From NCBI RefSeq assembly GCF_029844725.1, contig NZ_JAOCKJ010000011.1, positions 1 through 64,000 on the forward strand: a DNA stretch of 64,000 bases. The letters are read 5' to 3'. Position 1 is the stretch's first letter. Every line of letters starts with the position of its first letter. The position numbers were made by a program, and so were the translations under genes. The notes beneath the pieces are model-generated. The model was not told the origin of the DNA, searched no databases, and saw only the letters and a list, made by a program, of their open reading frames with translations. Of this stretch, positions 34,999-44,200 are shown one piece after another. Origin of the DNA: Pantoea sp. GD03673. GTDB taxonomy: Bacteria > Pseudomonadota > Gammaproteobacteria > Enterobacterales > Enterobacteriaceae.

Positions 34999-36181
34999 CC
35001 GGCTGGTTGCCGCGCTCCGGCTGACGTGAGAGCGGCAACCAGCAGAGCAGCATCACCAGCGCCGTAAAGAACATCAGCATGCCAAGGCTGAACTGATCGC
35101 GCTGCGGCATCATGGCTGAAAGCCACGCTACCAGACCCGATCCCAGATTCTGCATACCGCCGATTAGCGCACCTGCGCTACCCGCCAGCCAGGCATAAGG
35201 TTCCATCGCGCCAGAGGTCGCCAGCGGAAACAGCATACCGGCACCAAAGAAGAACAGCGCGGCCGGGATCAGCAATGTCCAGATATTCATTACGCCGAAC
35301 CACGCCGGGATCCACATCAGAATGCCCGCCAGCAGACAGCTATTCACACCCCACCACATCAGGCTGTGCCATGAACCCTGCTCACGCCCGGCAAACCAGG
35401 CACCGAAGAACGCGGCCGGAATCGGCAGAATAAACAGGATGCTGACGGTCAGGCTGTGCAGGCCGAGCACGCCGCCCAGCAGAATGCCACAGCTCGACTC
35501 AAAGACCGCAATCCCGGCCAGCGCACCAATCAGCAGTATGATGTAGCGCACGAAACTGGCATCGCTGAGCAGGCGGGCGTAGCGTTTAAAGAAAGGGGTC
35601 ACTTCCGCACTCTGCGGCCGGGTCTCCGGCAGCCAGCGCGCCATTGAAACGGTCACCGCCAGACAGAGCAACAGCAGAAAGGCGAAACAGGCGTGCCAGC
35701 CAATGAGCTGGGTCAGCAGAGCGCCAATCACCGGTGCCAGCAGCGGGCTGACCAGAATCCCCATATTCAGCAGGCTGTTCGCGCGACGCAGCGCGTGACC
35801 CTCGTAGAGATCGCGCGGCATGGTACGGGCCATTACGCCTGCCACGCCGGTTCCCAGTCCCTGAATTGCGCTGCCCAGCACCAGCATGTCGAGTGAGATC
35901 GCCATCAGCGCCGTGATGGCGCCGATCATAAAGATCATCATGCCCGCCAGGATCACGGGGCGTCGGCCCACGCTGTCTGACAGCGGACCATAGATCAGCT
36001 GAGATCCGCCATAGGTCATCAGATAGGCTGCCATCACACGCTGCAGTGCGCCATCCCGCACATTCAGTGCTTCCGCCATTACCGACATGGCCGGAACGTA
36101 GATAGTCTGTGCCATCTGCCCGACGGCCACCAGTACAATGAGCATCACCAGCAGTGGGCGATTTTCCAGTTTACTAATCAT
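34988..36181 (-). CDS. emrD: Multidrug efflux MFS transporter EmrD
   Basis: Major facilitator superfamily exporter of 397 residues with 12 predicted membrane segments. It aligns with E. coli EmrD throughout: VAVGQMAQTIYVPA at the start, YGPLSDSVGRRPVIL (MFS loop 2-3 signature), ARTMPRDLYEG and FFGAGMLFPLATSGAMEP. Known EmrD substrates are uncouplers and amphipathic compounds; the substrate here is not readable. It lies between glpX and fpr, a location not seen in E. coli. Overlaps the end of glpX by 11 bp. Confidence 0.93.
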   Translation of the reverse strand: MISKLENRPLLVMLIVLVAVGQMAQTIYVPAMSVMAEALNVRDGALQRVMAAYLMTYGGSQLIYGPLSDSVGRRPVILAGMMIFMIGAITALMAISLDMLVLGSAIQGLGTGVAGVMARTMPRDLYEGHALRRANSLLNMGILVSPLLAPVIGALLTQLIGWHACFAFLLLLCLAVTVSMARWLPETRPQSAEVTPFFKRYARLLSDASFVRYIILLIGALAGIAVFESSCGILLGGVLGLHSLTVSILFILPIPAAFFGAWFAGREQGSWHSLMWWGVNSCLLAGILMWIPAWFGVMNIWTLLIPAALFFFGAGMLFPLATSGAMEPYAWLAGSAGALIGGMQNLGSGLVAWLSAMMPQRDQFSLGMLMFFTALVMLLCWLPLSRQPERGNQPVTG

Positions 36182-36229
36182 GAATATGCAAAATTTCTTT
36201 CTGTGAAAGGAGGTTAAAACAGCGGTTCA

Positions 36230-36255
36230 CCCGCCAGTCATCGTGTTATGGCGGG
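36230..36255. other. Hairpin upstream of emrD
   Basis: CCCGCCA/TGGCGGG stem with a 12-nt loop in the emrD-fpr gap, about 50 bp upstream of the emrD start. It could be an element of the emrD leader. No T run follows on either strand. Confidence 0.5.
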
Positions 36256-36454
36256 CAAAATATCAGGATTAGATGACAAAGCGAGAGCTGAGTGAAAAGG
36301 GCCCGGCTTGCGCCTGTCAAGTTTATGCGCCAGCCTGTAAAGACAAAGCAACAGTTTGTCGATTAGAGCCTTTGCCTGGGCGCAGGCTGGCAATCTCGCC
36401 GGGCAGCCGCGAAAATGGTGACCTGCCTGAATAATCAACAACCCAGGAGTGATT

Positions 36455-37201
36455 ATGGCTGAGTGGGTCAATGCTGAAGTAAAGGAAGTGAAAAACTGGA
36501 CAGATGCGTTGTTCAGTCTCCGGGTAAACGCCCCCATCGATCCCTTTATCGCCGGGCAGTTTGCCAAGCTGGCGCTGGAAATTGACGGTGAGCGGGTGCA
36601 GCGTGCTTACTCCTACGTCAATGCGCCGAAAGATGACCTGCTGGAGTTTTACCTGGTCACAGTGCCGGACGGCAAGCTGAGTCCGCATCTGCAGGCACTC
36701 CGGCCTGGCGATCAGGTGATGGTCACCAAAGAAGCCGCGGGATTCTTTGTGCTGGATGAAGTGCCAGAGTGCAAAACCCTGTGGATGCTGGCAACCGGCA
36801 CCGCGATCGGTCCCTACCTGTCGATGCTCCAGCAGGGAGAAGGCCTGGATCGCTTTGAAAACATCGTACTGGTGCACGCTGCACGCTATGCGGCCGACCT
36901 GAGCTTTTTGCCGCTGATGCAGCAGTTACAACAGCGCTATCACGACAGGCTGCACATTCAGACGGTCGTCAGCCGGGAAGCGATCCCCGGTTCGCTGACG
37001 GGTCGGGTGCCGGCGCTGATCGAAAACGGTGAGCTGGAACGCGCCACCGGATTGACGCTGGATGCCGACAGCAGCCATGTCATGCTGTGCGGCAACCCGC
37101 AGATGGTGCGTGATACCCAGCAATTACTCAAAGAGACGCGCGGGATGCGCAAACACCTGAAGCGCAAGCCGGGCCATATCACCAGTGAACATTACTGGTG
37201 A
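36455..37201 (+). CDS. fpr: Ferredoxin/flavodoxin-NADP+ reductase Fpr
   Basis: FAD enzyme moving electrons between NADPH and flavodoxin or ferredoxin. The 248 residues equal E. coli. The FAD-binding RAYSYVNAPKD motif, the NADP-binding region LATGTAIGPYLSML and a C-terminus ending EHYW are visible. ATG at 36455 follows AGGAG by 5 nt. In E. coli fpr belongs to the SoxRS regulon; I could not identify a convincing SoxS site here. Overlaps convergent yiiR by 10 bp. Confidence 0.96.
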   Translation: MAEWVNAEVKEVKNWTDALFSLRVNAPIDPFIAGQFAKLALEIDGERVQRAYSYVNAPKDDLLEFYLVTVPDGKLSPHLQALRPGDQVMVTKEAAGFFVLDEVPECKTLWMLATGTAIGPYLSMLQQGEGLDRFENIVLVHAARYAADLSFLPLMQQLQQRYHDRLHIQTVVSREAIPGSLTGRVPALIENGELERATGLTLDADSSHVMLCGNPQMVRDTQQLLKETRGMRKHLKRKPGHITSEHYW

Positions 37202-37626
37202 GTCGTTTGCCGGTAGCGCACCGGCTGCGTCGCGGTACCAAACCGGTTAGCGCCGGGGGTACCGCGAAAGACGCCGAGATCGAGCAGCAGGCCAGCCATT
37301 AATACAAACGGAATGGCGCGGCCCAGCAGCCAGGGCAGAATGCCACCCAGCATGCTCCAGTTTCCCGCCACCAGCAGCCAGGCAACAATCACCAGCAATC
37401 CCCAGTAGCCGCGTCGATTGCGATCGTGCAGCCGTTTAACCATGACCGCGCTGGCGGGCCACAGCAGGCAGACTACGCCAAAGGCCGCCATCTGGGTATC
37501 AACCCAGTCGTTTGCTGCTAAGACGAACAACAGGGTCGTAGTCAGTAACCAGACCGCCTGCCAGATCCAGAAATCCCGTCGTCCCAGTCGGCCGCGCCAG
37601 GAAAAGCACCAGTGTTGTAACGTCAT
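37192..37626 (-). CDS. yiiR: DUF805 inner-membrane protein YiiR
   Basis: Small membrane protein of 144 residues with about four hydrophobic segments. It matches E. coli YiiR, sharing FSWRGRLGRRDFWIWQ, the CLLWPASAVMVKRLHDR motif typical of DUF805, and a conserved C-terminal GTPGANRFG. Function is unknown for the family. Convergent with fpr, whose last 10 bp it overlaps. Confidence 0.9.
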   Translation of the reverse strand: MTLQHWCFSWRGRLGRRDFWIWQAVWLLTTTLLFVLAANDWVDTQMAAFGVVCLLWPASAVMVKRLHDRNRRGYWGLLVIVAWLLVAGNWSMLGGILPWLLGRAIPFVLMAGLLLDLGVFRGTPGANRFGTATQPVRYRQTTHQ

Positions 37627-37724
37627 GCATTATCATCCAGAGAGAAGAGAACCGCCGCGCTTTTGACCTCGCGGATAAAAACCGTTTTAATTTGCGCCTG
37701 AGTTTACGGGACAGGATCGACAAA

Positions 37725-38315
37725 ATGAAGAATTTGCCTGGCGCGCTGCTGTTATCGTTTGCGCTGACGGTTCCGGTCTTTGCCGCCGATCCGCCACCGC
37801 AGGAACGGCCCGATGCGTTACCCACCGCGCCTTATTTGCTGGCGGGCGCTCCCACCTTTGATATGACTATCGGCCAGTTTCGCGAAAAATATAATCTGGC
37901 CAACGCGGCGCTGATGCTGCCGGAGTATCGCGCCATTGATAATCGGGGGGATAAGAGCAACCTGACGCGGGCTGCCAGCAAAATTAACGAAACCCTCTAT
38001 GCCTCCACCGCGCTGGAGCCCGGCACCGGTAAAATCAAAACGCTGCAGATTACCTGGCTGCCGCTGCCTGGCCCCGACCAGAGCGCCTCTCAGCAAAAAG
38101 CGCTGGCCTATATGACCGCTATGTTGCGCTTCTTCGTACCGGGATTAAGCGCCGATGAGGGGCGTAAGAAGCTGGAAGGTTTGCTGAAAGAAGGTAAGGA
38201 TTTACCCTACTTTGCGCAGGTCGACGGCGCGCTGCGTTTTGTGGTCGCTGACAACGGCGACAAGGGACTGACATTCGCTGTCGAACCGGTCAAACTGGCG
38301 CTCGCGAGTCCCTGA
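37725..38315 (+). CDS. yiiQ: Secreted DUF1454 protein YiiQ
   Basis: Periplasmic protein of unknown function. From the ATG at 37725 there are 196 residues, with a Sec signal peptide ending near AFAADPP-like AAD (about residue 21). The conserved family segments TAPYLLAGAPTFD, NLTRAASKINE, LYASTALE and FAVEPVKLAL match E. coli YiiQ. The open frame starts 11 codons upstream, but only the chosen Met gives a proper signal peptide. Precedes tpiA, as in E. coli. Confidence 0.9.
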   Translation: MKNLPGALLLSFALTVPVFAADPPPQERPDALPTAPYLLAGAPTFDMTIGQFREKYNLANAALMLPEYRAIDNRGDKSNLTRAASKINETLYASTALEPGTGKIKTLQITWLPLPGPDQSASQQKALAYMTAMLRFFVPGLSADEGRKKLEGLLKEGKDLPYFAQVDGALRFVVADNGDKGLTFAVEPVKLALASP

Positions 38316-38435
38316 TGATGTGGCTGAAAATGACGAAAAGCAAAGCCATCGCTACATTTGATCTCTATACTGTCTGGCAGACAACGCTGCCAGCTGGCAG
38401 CGATTTTTCATGTATCGCGTTATGCGGAGGATAGA

Positions 38436-39203
38436 ATGCGACATCCACTGGTTATGGGTAACTGGAAGTTGAATGGCAGCAAGCAGATCACAGCTGAACT
38501 GATCGCCGGTCTGCGCAAGGAACTGTCTGGCGTTGAGGGTTGTGGCGTTGCCATTGCACCGCCAGCGCTCTATCTCGAGCAGGCAAAACACGCCATCTCC
38601 GGTAGCCACATCGCACTGGGTGCGCAGAACGTGGACGTTAACCTGTCTGGCGCGTTCACCGGTGAAGTTTCCGCAGAGATGCTGAAAGATATCGGCGCGA
38701 AATATATCATTATCGGTCACTCAGAACGCCGCACTTACCACAAAGAGAGCGACGAGTTCATCGCGAAGAAATATGCGGTGCTGAAGTCTGTGGGTCTGGT
38801 TCCGGTGCTGTGTATTGGTGAAACCGAAGCGGAAAACGAAGCGGGTAAAACCGAAGAAGTCTGCGCTCGTCAGCTGGATGCCGTGCTGGAAACCCAGGGC
38901 GCTGAAGCGTTTAAAGATGCGGTTATCGCGTATGAGCCAGTCTGGGCCATCGGTACCGGCAAATCTGCGACCCCTGCTCAGGCACAGGCCGTACACAAAT
39001 TCATTCGTGATCACATCGCGAAGAAAGATGCGGCTATCGCAGAACAGGTCATCATTCAGTACGGCGGTTCAGTCAACGACAAAAATGCGGCTGAGCTGTT
39101 CACCCAGCCTGACATTGACGGTGCGCTGGTTGGCGGTGCGTCTCTGAAAGCAGACGCTTTCGCAGTCATTGTTAAAGCTGCAGCGGCTGCAAAAAGCGCC
39201 TGA
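38436..39203 (+). CDS. tpiA: Triosephosphate isomerase TpiA
   Basis: Interconverts dihydroxyacetone phosphate and glyceraldehyde 3-phosphate. The 255 residues equal E. coli. Asn/Lys at GNWKLNG, catalytic His95 in IIIGHSERR and the catalytic Glu in [11 protein letters not shown] are present, as is the phosphate loop GGSV. CGGAGG lies 7 nt before the ATG at 38436; the 26 open codons further upstream are not used. Its terminator overlaps the 3' end of cdh. Confidence 0.98.
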   Translation: MRHPLVMGNWKLNGSKQITAELIAGLRKELSGVEGCGVAIAPPALYLEQAKHAISGSHIALGAQNVDVNLSGAFTGEVSAEMLKDIGAKYIIIGHSERRTYHKESDEFIAKKYAVLKSVGLVPVLCIGETEAENEAGKTEEVCARQLDAVLETQGAEAFKDAVIAYEPVWAIGTGKSATPAQAQAVHKFIRDHIAKKDAAIAEQVIIQYGGSVNDKNAAELFTQPDIDGALVGGASLKADAFAVIVKAAAAAKSA

Positions 39204-39223
39204 GCCTTAACATACTGAACACG

Positions 39224-39247
39224 GGCGGCGCTTACGCCGCCTTTTTT
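39224..39247 (+). terminator. Terminator of tpiA, embedding the cdh stop codon
   Basis: GGCGGCG/CGCCGCC stem around a CTTA loop, then six T residues. The loop contains the cdh stop codon in the opposite direction, so the structure is shared between the two genes' 3' ends. Confidence 0.9.
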
Positions 39248-40005
39248 ATGGGCGCAATCAGCTCACAGGTGTGATCCTGCAACTCCTCCGCCGACCCGCT
39301 GTTCAGCAGCAGCCAGTTCCGCTCTATCGCCATCAGCACCATTCGCCCATCGCTCAATTCAGCCAGTGCCAGTCCATATTTCCCCATCTCTGTACGCGCC
39401 CCTGGCAACGTGTCTGCCAGGCGGATAAACGCACTCTGCTGAGTCAGTTCAGGGGCCGTTAGCGTCCGCAGCCAGTAGTGATGCTTGCGCAAGGTGATGC
39501 TCTGCCACTTCCCGCTAAGCTGCGGCGTCAGCTGGTCAAGCTGCTGACGCACATCACTTCGCAGACAGGAAAGATGAATATGGAGCTGGTTTTGCGTGCG
39601 GCCATATTGCGCATTAATGGCCAGTGACAGGACCCGATCATCAATGGGTGATCCGCGTCGCTGTGCAAGCAGGTTTCGTTCATGCCAGGCAAGGGCAAAG
39701 TAATTAGGCGTCCCGGGTTGCAGTAACCGCGGGCTTTCGATGCCGGTGATCCTGTCGAGAGGGATCAGCAGATACTGCAACGGCCCGTTCATATCTTTCA
39801 GCATGGCATAGCGATGCGGCTGATCGACACGCTGACAGGGCGCAGGATCTCCGCGGCTTTGCTGATGAGGCAGGCATTTCTCGCTGACGATCTGCCAGAG
39901 TGCATCACTGTTCTTTTTGAAATGCAGTGCGGCGACCAGCATCCCCACAATGACCAGCGCCAGCAGAACAGCAACCAGGCTGGCTGCACGACGGTTTGTC
40001 GGCAT
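39232..40005 (-). CDS. cdh: CDP-diacylglycerol pyrophosphatase Cdh
   Basis: Hydrolyses CDP-diacylglycerol to phosphatidate and CMP. The 257 residues have an N-terminal membrane anchor (about 8-27) and the HIT-like histidine motif LHIHLSCLR, with the family signature LKDMNGPLQYLLIP and the C-terminal NSGSAEELQDHTCEL. It matches E. coli Cdh by position (tpiA-cdh-sbp) and sequence, though it is less conserved than its neighbours. Confidence 0.92.
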   Translation of the reverse strand: MPTNRRAASLVAVLLALVIVGMLVAALHFKKNSDALWQIVSEKCLPHQQSRGDPAPCQRVDQPHRYAMLKDMNGPLQYLLIPLDRITGIESPRLLQPGTPNYFALAWHERNLLAQRRGSPIDDRVLSLAINAQYGRTQNQLHIHLSCLRSDVRQQLDQLTPQLSGKWQSITLRKHHYWLRTLTAPELTQQSAFIRLADTLPGARTEMGKYGLALAELSDGRMVLMAIERNWLLLNSGSAEELQDHTCELIAPIKKAA

Positions 40006-40165
40006 AACAACGCTTCCTGAATGGCTTCGCAGCCTGCATCCTCGCCTGGCGAGAAAGGAATGTCACGGGGAATTCCGGGAGATGATCCAGCAACTGAGTG
40101 GAAAAGAGAAAAGGCGTGATTGTGGCGAATAAGCGGTCAGCGCAGGGCGCGCTGACCGCCACGCA

Positions 40166-41155
40166 TCAGGGTTTCATCACCTGGTCATAGCTGCCGCCAT
40201 CGGCGAAGTGGGCTTTCTGCGCCTGCGCCCAGCCACCAAACTTGTCCTGAATGGTAAACAGCTTCACGGGCGCAAAGGTGCTGGCAAATTTCTTCGCAAC
40301 GTCAGCATCGCGTGGACGATAGTAGTTCTGTGCAGCGATAGTCTGGCCTTCTGGCGAGTAGAGGTATTTCAGATAAGCGTCCGCAACTTTACGCGTCCCC
40401 TTTTCATCCACGACTTTATCAACCACCGATACGGTCGGTTCAGCCAGAATGGATTCGCCCGGGGTAACAATCTCGAACTTGTCTTTGCCCAGTTTGTTAA
40501 CGGCCAGATAAGCTTCGTTTTCCCAGGCGATCAGCACATCACCAATTCCGCGCTCAACGAAGGTGTTGGTTGCGCCGCGTGCACCGGAATCCTGGACTTC
40601 AACATTTTTAAACAGCGCTCTGACATACGCCAGCGCTTTGGCCTGATCGCCGTTGTTATGATCCAGTGCCCAGCCCCAGGCGGCCAGATAGTTCCAGCGT
40701 GCGCCGCCGGAGGTTTTCGGGTTAGGCGTGATAACGGATACGCCTGGTTTTGTCAGGTCGCTCCAGTCATGGATACCTTTGGGGTTGCCTTTACGAACCA
40801 GGAAGACAATGGTGGAAGTGTAAGGCGCAGAGTTGTCCGGCAGACGCTGAATCCAGTTCTTATCAATGCGACCGCGCTCTGCAATGGCATCAACATCCGA
40901 TTGCAACGCCAGCGTGACCACATCCGCACGAATGCCGTTAATCACTGAGGTCGCCTGCTTACCGGAACCACCATGCGACTGACGCACGACGACGTTATCG
41001 CCGGTTTCCTGTTTGTAGTGCGCACTGAACGCTTTGTTGTACTGTTCGTACAGCTCACGCGTTGGATCGTAGGAAACGTTTAGCAGCTGGATGTCTTTTG
41101 CCAGAACGCTGGTTGAGGCCAGCAACAGGGTAACGCCGATACTCCACTTGTTCAT
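40166..41155 (-). CDS. sbp: Periplasmic sulfate-binding protein Sbp
   Basis: Delivers sulfate to the CysTWA importer. The 329 residues equal E. coli, with a signal peptide cleaved after VLA (about residue 19) and the mature start [17 protein letters not shown]. The ligand-site segments [10 protein letters not shown] and [16 protein letters not shown] are conserved. ATG at 41155 has GGGAGAG upstream. In E. coli expression depends on CysB and sulfur limitation. Confidence 0.97.
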   Translation of the reverse strand: MNKWSIGVTLLLASTSVLAKDIQLLNVSYDPTRELYEQYNKAFSAHYKQETGDNVVVRQSHGGSGKQATSVINGIRADVVTLALQSDVDAIAERGRIDKNWIQRLPDNSAPYTSTIVFLVRKGNPKGIHDWSDLTKPGVSVITPNPKTSGGARWNYLAAWGWALDHNNGDQAKALAYVRALFKNVEVQDSGARGATNTFVERGIGDVLIAWENEAYLAVNKLGKDKFEIVTPGESILAEPTVSVVDKVVDEKGTRKVADAYLKYLYSPEGQTIAAQNYYRPRDADVAKKFASTFAPVKLFTIQDKFGGWAQAQKAHFADGGSYDQVMKP

Positions 41156-41255
41156 TACGCACTCTCCCAATGTCGTTATGGGCTAAGCGTGACATAAACC
41201 ATTACAGAGCTAAAAGAATTAAAAATAAGCTGTTATAACCGGGGGGAATATAGAA

Positions 41256-41279
41256 GGGGCATGCTGTGCAGCACGCCCC
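41256..41279 (-). terminator. Probable terminator of pfkA
   Basis: GGGGCATGCTG/CAGCACGCCCC near-palindrome (one mismatch) just after the pfkA stop codon. The minus-strand tail (TTCTATATT) is only partly T-rich. Confidence 0.6.
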
Positions 41280-41287
41280 GCCTGGCA

Positions 41288-42250
41288 TTAATAAAGTTTT
41301 TTCGCGGTGTCGAGCCAGTCACGTTTAAACGGACGCTTCATGTTTTCAATCGCGTCGATGATGTCGTGATGCACCATCTTCTCATTCTGAATACCAACGC
41401 AGCGGCCACCGTAACCCTGCATCAGCAGTTCGATGGAGTAAGCGCCCATGCGTGAGGCCAGGATACGGTCATACGCACAAGGGGCACCGCCGCGCTGAAT
41501 ATGGCCCAGAACGGTCGAACGGGTCTCACGTTTGGTTTCGGTTTCAATGAAACGCGCCAGATCGTCAATGTCACAGATGTGCTCGGTAATCGCCACGATA
41601 GCGTGCTTTTTGCCCTTGGCGATGCCCGCTTTGATTTCTGCAACCAGCTCTTCGCGGGTATACGGGAATTCCGGCAGGACGATGAACTCACAGCCGCCCG
41701 CAATCGCCGCCGCCAGGGTCAGGTCACCACAGTAGCGGCCCATTACTTCAACAATCGAAATACGCTGATGTGAAGATGAGGTATCACGCAGGCGGTCAAT
41801 TGCTTCAACCACGGTTTCCAGCGCAGTGAAATAACCGATGGTGTAATCCGTTCCGGCCACGTCGTTGTCAATGGTGCCTGGCAGACCAATGCAGGGGAAG
41901 CCCATTTCAGTCAGGCGCTTAGCCCCCATGTAAGAACCGTCACCCCCGATCACGACCAGCGCATCGATACCGCGTTTTTTCATGTTCTCAATGGCAACCT
42001 GACGCACATCTTCATTACGAAACTCAGGGAAACGCGCTGAGCCCAGGAAGGTGCCGCCACGGTTAATCATGTCGGAGACACTGTAGCGATCAAGATTGAT
42101 CATGCGATCTTCGTACAATCCCAGATAGCCATCATAGATCCCAAAAACTTCCAGTCCTTCACTCAGCGCGGAACGTACCACTCCACGAATAGCTGCGTTC
42201 ATGCCTGGGGCGTCACCGCCGCTGGTTAATACACCGATTTTTTTGATCAT
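41288..42250 (-). CDS. pfkA: 6-phosphofructokinase I PfkA
   Basis: Committed step of glycolysis, ATP-dependent. The 320 residues equal E. coli. The ATP-binding [18 protein letters not shown], the catalytic [12 protein letters not shown] (Asp base) and the substrate segment VEVMGRYCG are intact, as is the allosteric-site region. The ATG at 42250 is the family start; seven open codons precede it. Sits between sbp and fieF, as in E. coli. Confidence 0.98.
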   Translation of the reverse strand: MIKKIGVLTSGGDAPGMNAAIRGVVRSALSEGLEVFGIYDGYLGLYEDRMINLDRYSVSDMINRGGTFLGSARFPEFRNEDVRQVAIENMKKRGIDALVVIGGDGSYMGAKRLTEMGFPCIGLPGTIDNDVAGTDYTIGYFTALETVVEAIDRLRDTSSSHQRISIVEVMGRYCGDLTLAAAIAGGCEFIVLPEFPYTREELVAEIKAGIAKGKKHAIVAITEHICDIDDLARFIETETKRETRSTVLGHIQRGGAPCAYDRILASRMGAYSIELLMQGYGGRCVGIQNEKMVHHDIIDAIENMKRPFKRDWLDTAKKLY

Positions 42251-42456
42251 GACAACCTCTGGATTGTTCAAAACTAAGGGTTAATCCTGCCTGTCGATCG
42301 CTGCTGAAGCTGATTTACGACTCGCGCGACACGTGATGGCAGATAGTATATCAAAGGCTTGCTGCTGAATTGATTCAGGTCAGACAACTTTTCACTATTT
42401 TTTGCAGCAATGTTAGCTTTACGTCATCCCTTTCGTATCGATTTGATTCATTTACG

Positions 42457-43359
42457 TTAAAAACCTAAAGAATCCTCTCTCTCGAACGGTACCACAGAAC
42501 AGGGATCCTGATGGATAATTACGTCTGACCCAGGAAATTCTTTGCGTAACGCCTTCTCAACCTGATCGGCTACCCGATGCGCCTGCACCAGTGGCAGCTG
42601 GTCTTCCAGTTCCAGATGTAGCTGAATAAATTTGGTCGGGCCGGACTGCCGGGTTCGCAGATCGTGAACGCCCTGCACCTGCGGCCAGTTTGTCGCCAGC
42701 GTCAGGATTTGCTGCCGCTCCTCTTCCGGTAATGCGCGATCCAGCAATGATTGCACCGCCTCGTAGCCCATACGCAACGCGCTGTAGAGAATGAAAATGC
42801 CAATTCCCAGAGCGAACACGGCATCTGCCCGGGCAAAGCCGTAGCTGCTCAGGACCAGCGCAATGAGAATGGCACCATTCATGATGACGTCTGACTGATA
42901 GTGCAGCATGTCAGCCCGGATTGCCTGGCTGCGGGTTTTCCGCACCACCCAGCGCTGAAAGGCGACCAGCACCAGCGTAGAACTCAGTGCCACTACGGTC
43001 ACCACAATGCCGACGCCGGGCGCCCGCAAGGTATCGGGCGTCGCCAGATGCTGCAGACCGGTCAGAAACAGAAACAGCGCAGAGCCGGAAATAAACATAC
43101 TTTGCGCCAGCGCCGCCAGCGACTCCGCTTTGCCATGCCCGAAAGTATGATCTTCATCGGCGGGTTGCAGCGCATACCGCACTACCAGCAGGTTGGTCAG
43201 CGATGCGGCGATATCGACCAGCGAGTCCACCAGTGAGGCCAGTAAACTCACCGAACCGGTGTACCACCAGGCAAAAATTTTCACTATCAACAGTACGGAC
43301 GCAAGAATAGTGGCGGCCAGCGCAGCACGCTTTACCAGTCGGCTATAAGAGGGTTGCAT
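42457..43359 (-). CDS. fieF: Ferrous-iron/zinc efflux transporter FieF
   Basis: Cation diffusion facilitator that exports Fe2+ and Zn2+ by proton exchange. The 300 residues equal E. coli. Six membrane segments are predicted, with the metal-site motifs DSLVDIAAS (helix 2) and HYQSD (helix 5), and the C-terminal cytoplasmic domain [22 protein letters not shown]. Start at 43359 (MQPSYSRLV) by homology; nine open codons precede it. Confidence 0.96.
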   Translation of the reverse strand: MQPSYSRLVKRAALAATILASVLLIVKIFAWWYTGSVSLLASLVDSLVDIAASLTNLLVVRYALQPADEDHTFGHGKAESLAALAQSMFISGSALFLFLTGLQHLATPDTLRAPGVGIVVTVVALSSTLVLVAFQRWVVRKTRSQAIRADMLHYQSDVIMNGAILIALVLSSYGFARADAVFALGIGIFILYSALRMGYEAVQSLLDRALPEEERQQILTLATNWPQVQGVHDLRTRQSGPTKFIQLHLELEDQLPLVQAHRVADQVEKALRKEFPGSDVIIHQDPCSVVPFEREDSLGF

Positions 43360-43501
43360 GCCAGATTCCCTAAGCAGCATCAGCAATGATGCGGACTCAA
43401 ATGAAAGAATGGCTAAAGTTTAACACCAGGAGGCGGGCAGTGCTCAGGGGTCACTCAACGGTTCAGGTGCTTTTAGAGAAGCGCGGCTGGCATAAAAACA
43501 A

Positions 43502-43526
43502 GCCCCGGCCTCAAAGAGGACGGGGC
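43502..43526 (-). terminator. Terminator of the YciG-like gene
   Basis: GCCCCGGCCTC/GAGGACGGGGC stem (one mismatch) with an AAA loop. On the minus strand it is followed by TTGTTTTTA, in the correct orientation for the small KGG gene. Confidence 0.85.
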
Positions 43527-43593
43527 AAAGTGTCATACACATCAGAATCAGACCACATTCAGACATGGGTCCGGGCTGAGAACGGGGCAACAA

Positions 43594-43746
43594 CTACTTT
43601 TTGCCGCCTTTTTTCCCTGCTTCTGATGCTTTTTCACGATCGTTTTTGAAGTTTCCGCCGCTGCTCTGGCCGCCTTTCTTACCGGCTTCAGACGCTTTTT
43701 GCGGATTATCTGCGAAATTACCTGAACCACCACGATGCTCTGCCAT
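43594..43746 (-). CDS. YciG-like KGG-repeat stress protein (50 aa)
   Basis: Very small, hydrophilic and Gly/Lys-rich protein. The sequence runs MAEHRGGSGNFADNPQKASE and then has two AGKKGG repeats around GGNFKNDREKASE, matching the start and repeats of E. coli YciG (stress-induced bacterial acidophilic repeat / con-10 family). It has a good ribosome site (GGAG 7 nt before the ATG at 43746) and its own terminator. E. coli YciG is general-stress induced and affects motility; the role here is not known. E. coli has no such gene between fieF and cpxP, so this looks like a local insertion. Confidence 0.88.
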   Translation of the reverse strand: MAEHRGGSGNFADNPQKASEAGKKGGQSSGGNFKNDREKASEAGKKGGKK

Positions 43747-43815
43747 AACTTACTCCGTTAATAGATTCATTCAGGACTACATAATGTGGTTGTTGCTCCC
43801 TGAGACTTCGCAAAG

Positions 43816-43850
43816 ACACTTAACTTCCCTGCAGTGACAGAATTAAGTGT
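43816..43850. other. Hairpin upstream of the YciG-like gene
   Basis: ACACTTAACTTC/GAATTAAGTGT stem with one bulge and a 12-nt loop, about 70 bp upstream of the KGG gene start. It could mark the end of an upstream element or an operator. No T run follows. Confidence 0.5.
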
Positions 43851-44128
43851 AGAGGGTGCGCCTGAACCGGCAAGCGTAACGGGGGAAAAGCAACCTGTTG
43901 AAAATTAAGATAAAGCAAAGAAGAAATTCCCGCAAACCCAGTATTTTCAGGCAGTTATAATATTTAAAGGGCTTAAAGGTGCCTGCCGGTACGCTTAAAT
44001 TTACGATATGACCTGAAGGGTTAATAATCATCGGCCATAACGAACAAACGTTAAACAAGCGCTAATCAAACGGGGATTTTGTTGCGTGGCGATGATTCCG
44101 GTCAAAACAAAAAAAGCGAAAAAAAGAT
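43851..44128. other. AT-rich gap between the YciG-like gene and CpxQ
   Basis: No gene that I can support. The stretch is clearly richer in A and T than its surroundings and contains only short chance frames. It should hold the promoter of the YciG-like gene, reading on the minus strand. A small CAGGCA/TGCCTG inverted repeat is seen near 43949-43986. Confidence 0.35.
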
Positions 44129-44187
44129 AAAAAAAACCCCCACCATCATGGCGGGGGAAGACAGGGATGTGTCTATGGCAAGGAAAA
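44129..44187 (-). ncRNA. cpxQ: CpxQ small RNA (3' UTR of cpxP)
   Basis: On the minus strand a 59-nt segment starts TTTTCCTTGCCATAG, continues through ACACATCCCTGTCTTCC and ends in a C5/G5 hairpin with eight T residues. It matches the E. coli and Salmonella Hfq-dependent sRNA CpxQ almost base for base except in the terminator loop. The family RNA is cut from cpxP mRNA by RNase E just after the stop codon and represses envelope mRNAs under Cpx stress. Here it starts 13 nt after the cpxP stop. Confidence 0.93.
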
Positions 44188-44200
44188 CAGGGATACTATG

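Noticed and set aside
36207..36213. AAAGGAGG-like perfect ribosome site on the plus strand upstream of fpr
   Set aside because: No start codon follows at a usable distance, so it is probably chance.
36182..36454. SoxS box upstream of fpr
   Set aside because: Only weak partial matches were seen; not enough to call.
43843..44058. 71-residue minus-strand frame in the AT-rich gap upstream of the YciG-like gene
   Set aside because: No ribosome site, no recognisable domain, and composition typical of AT-rich noncoding DNA.
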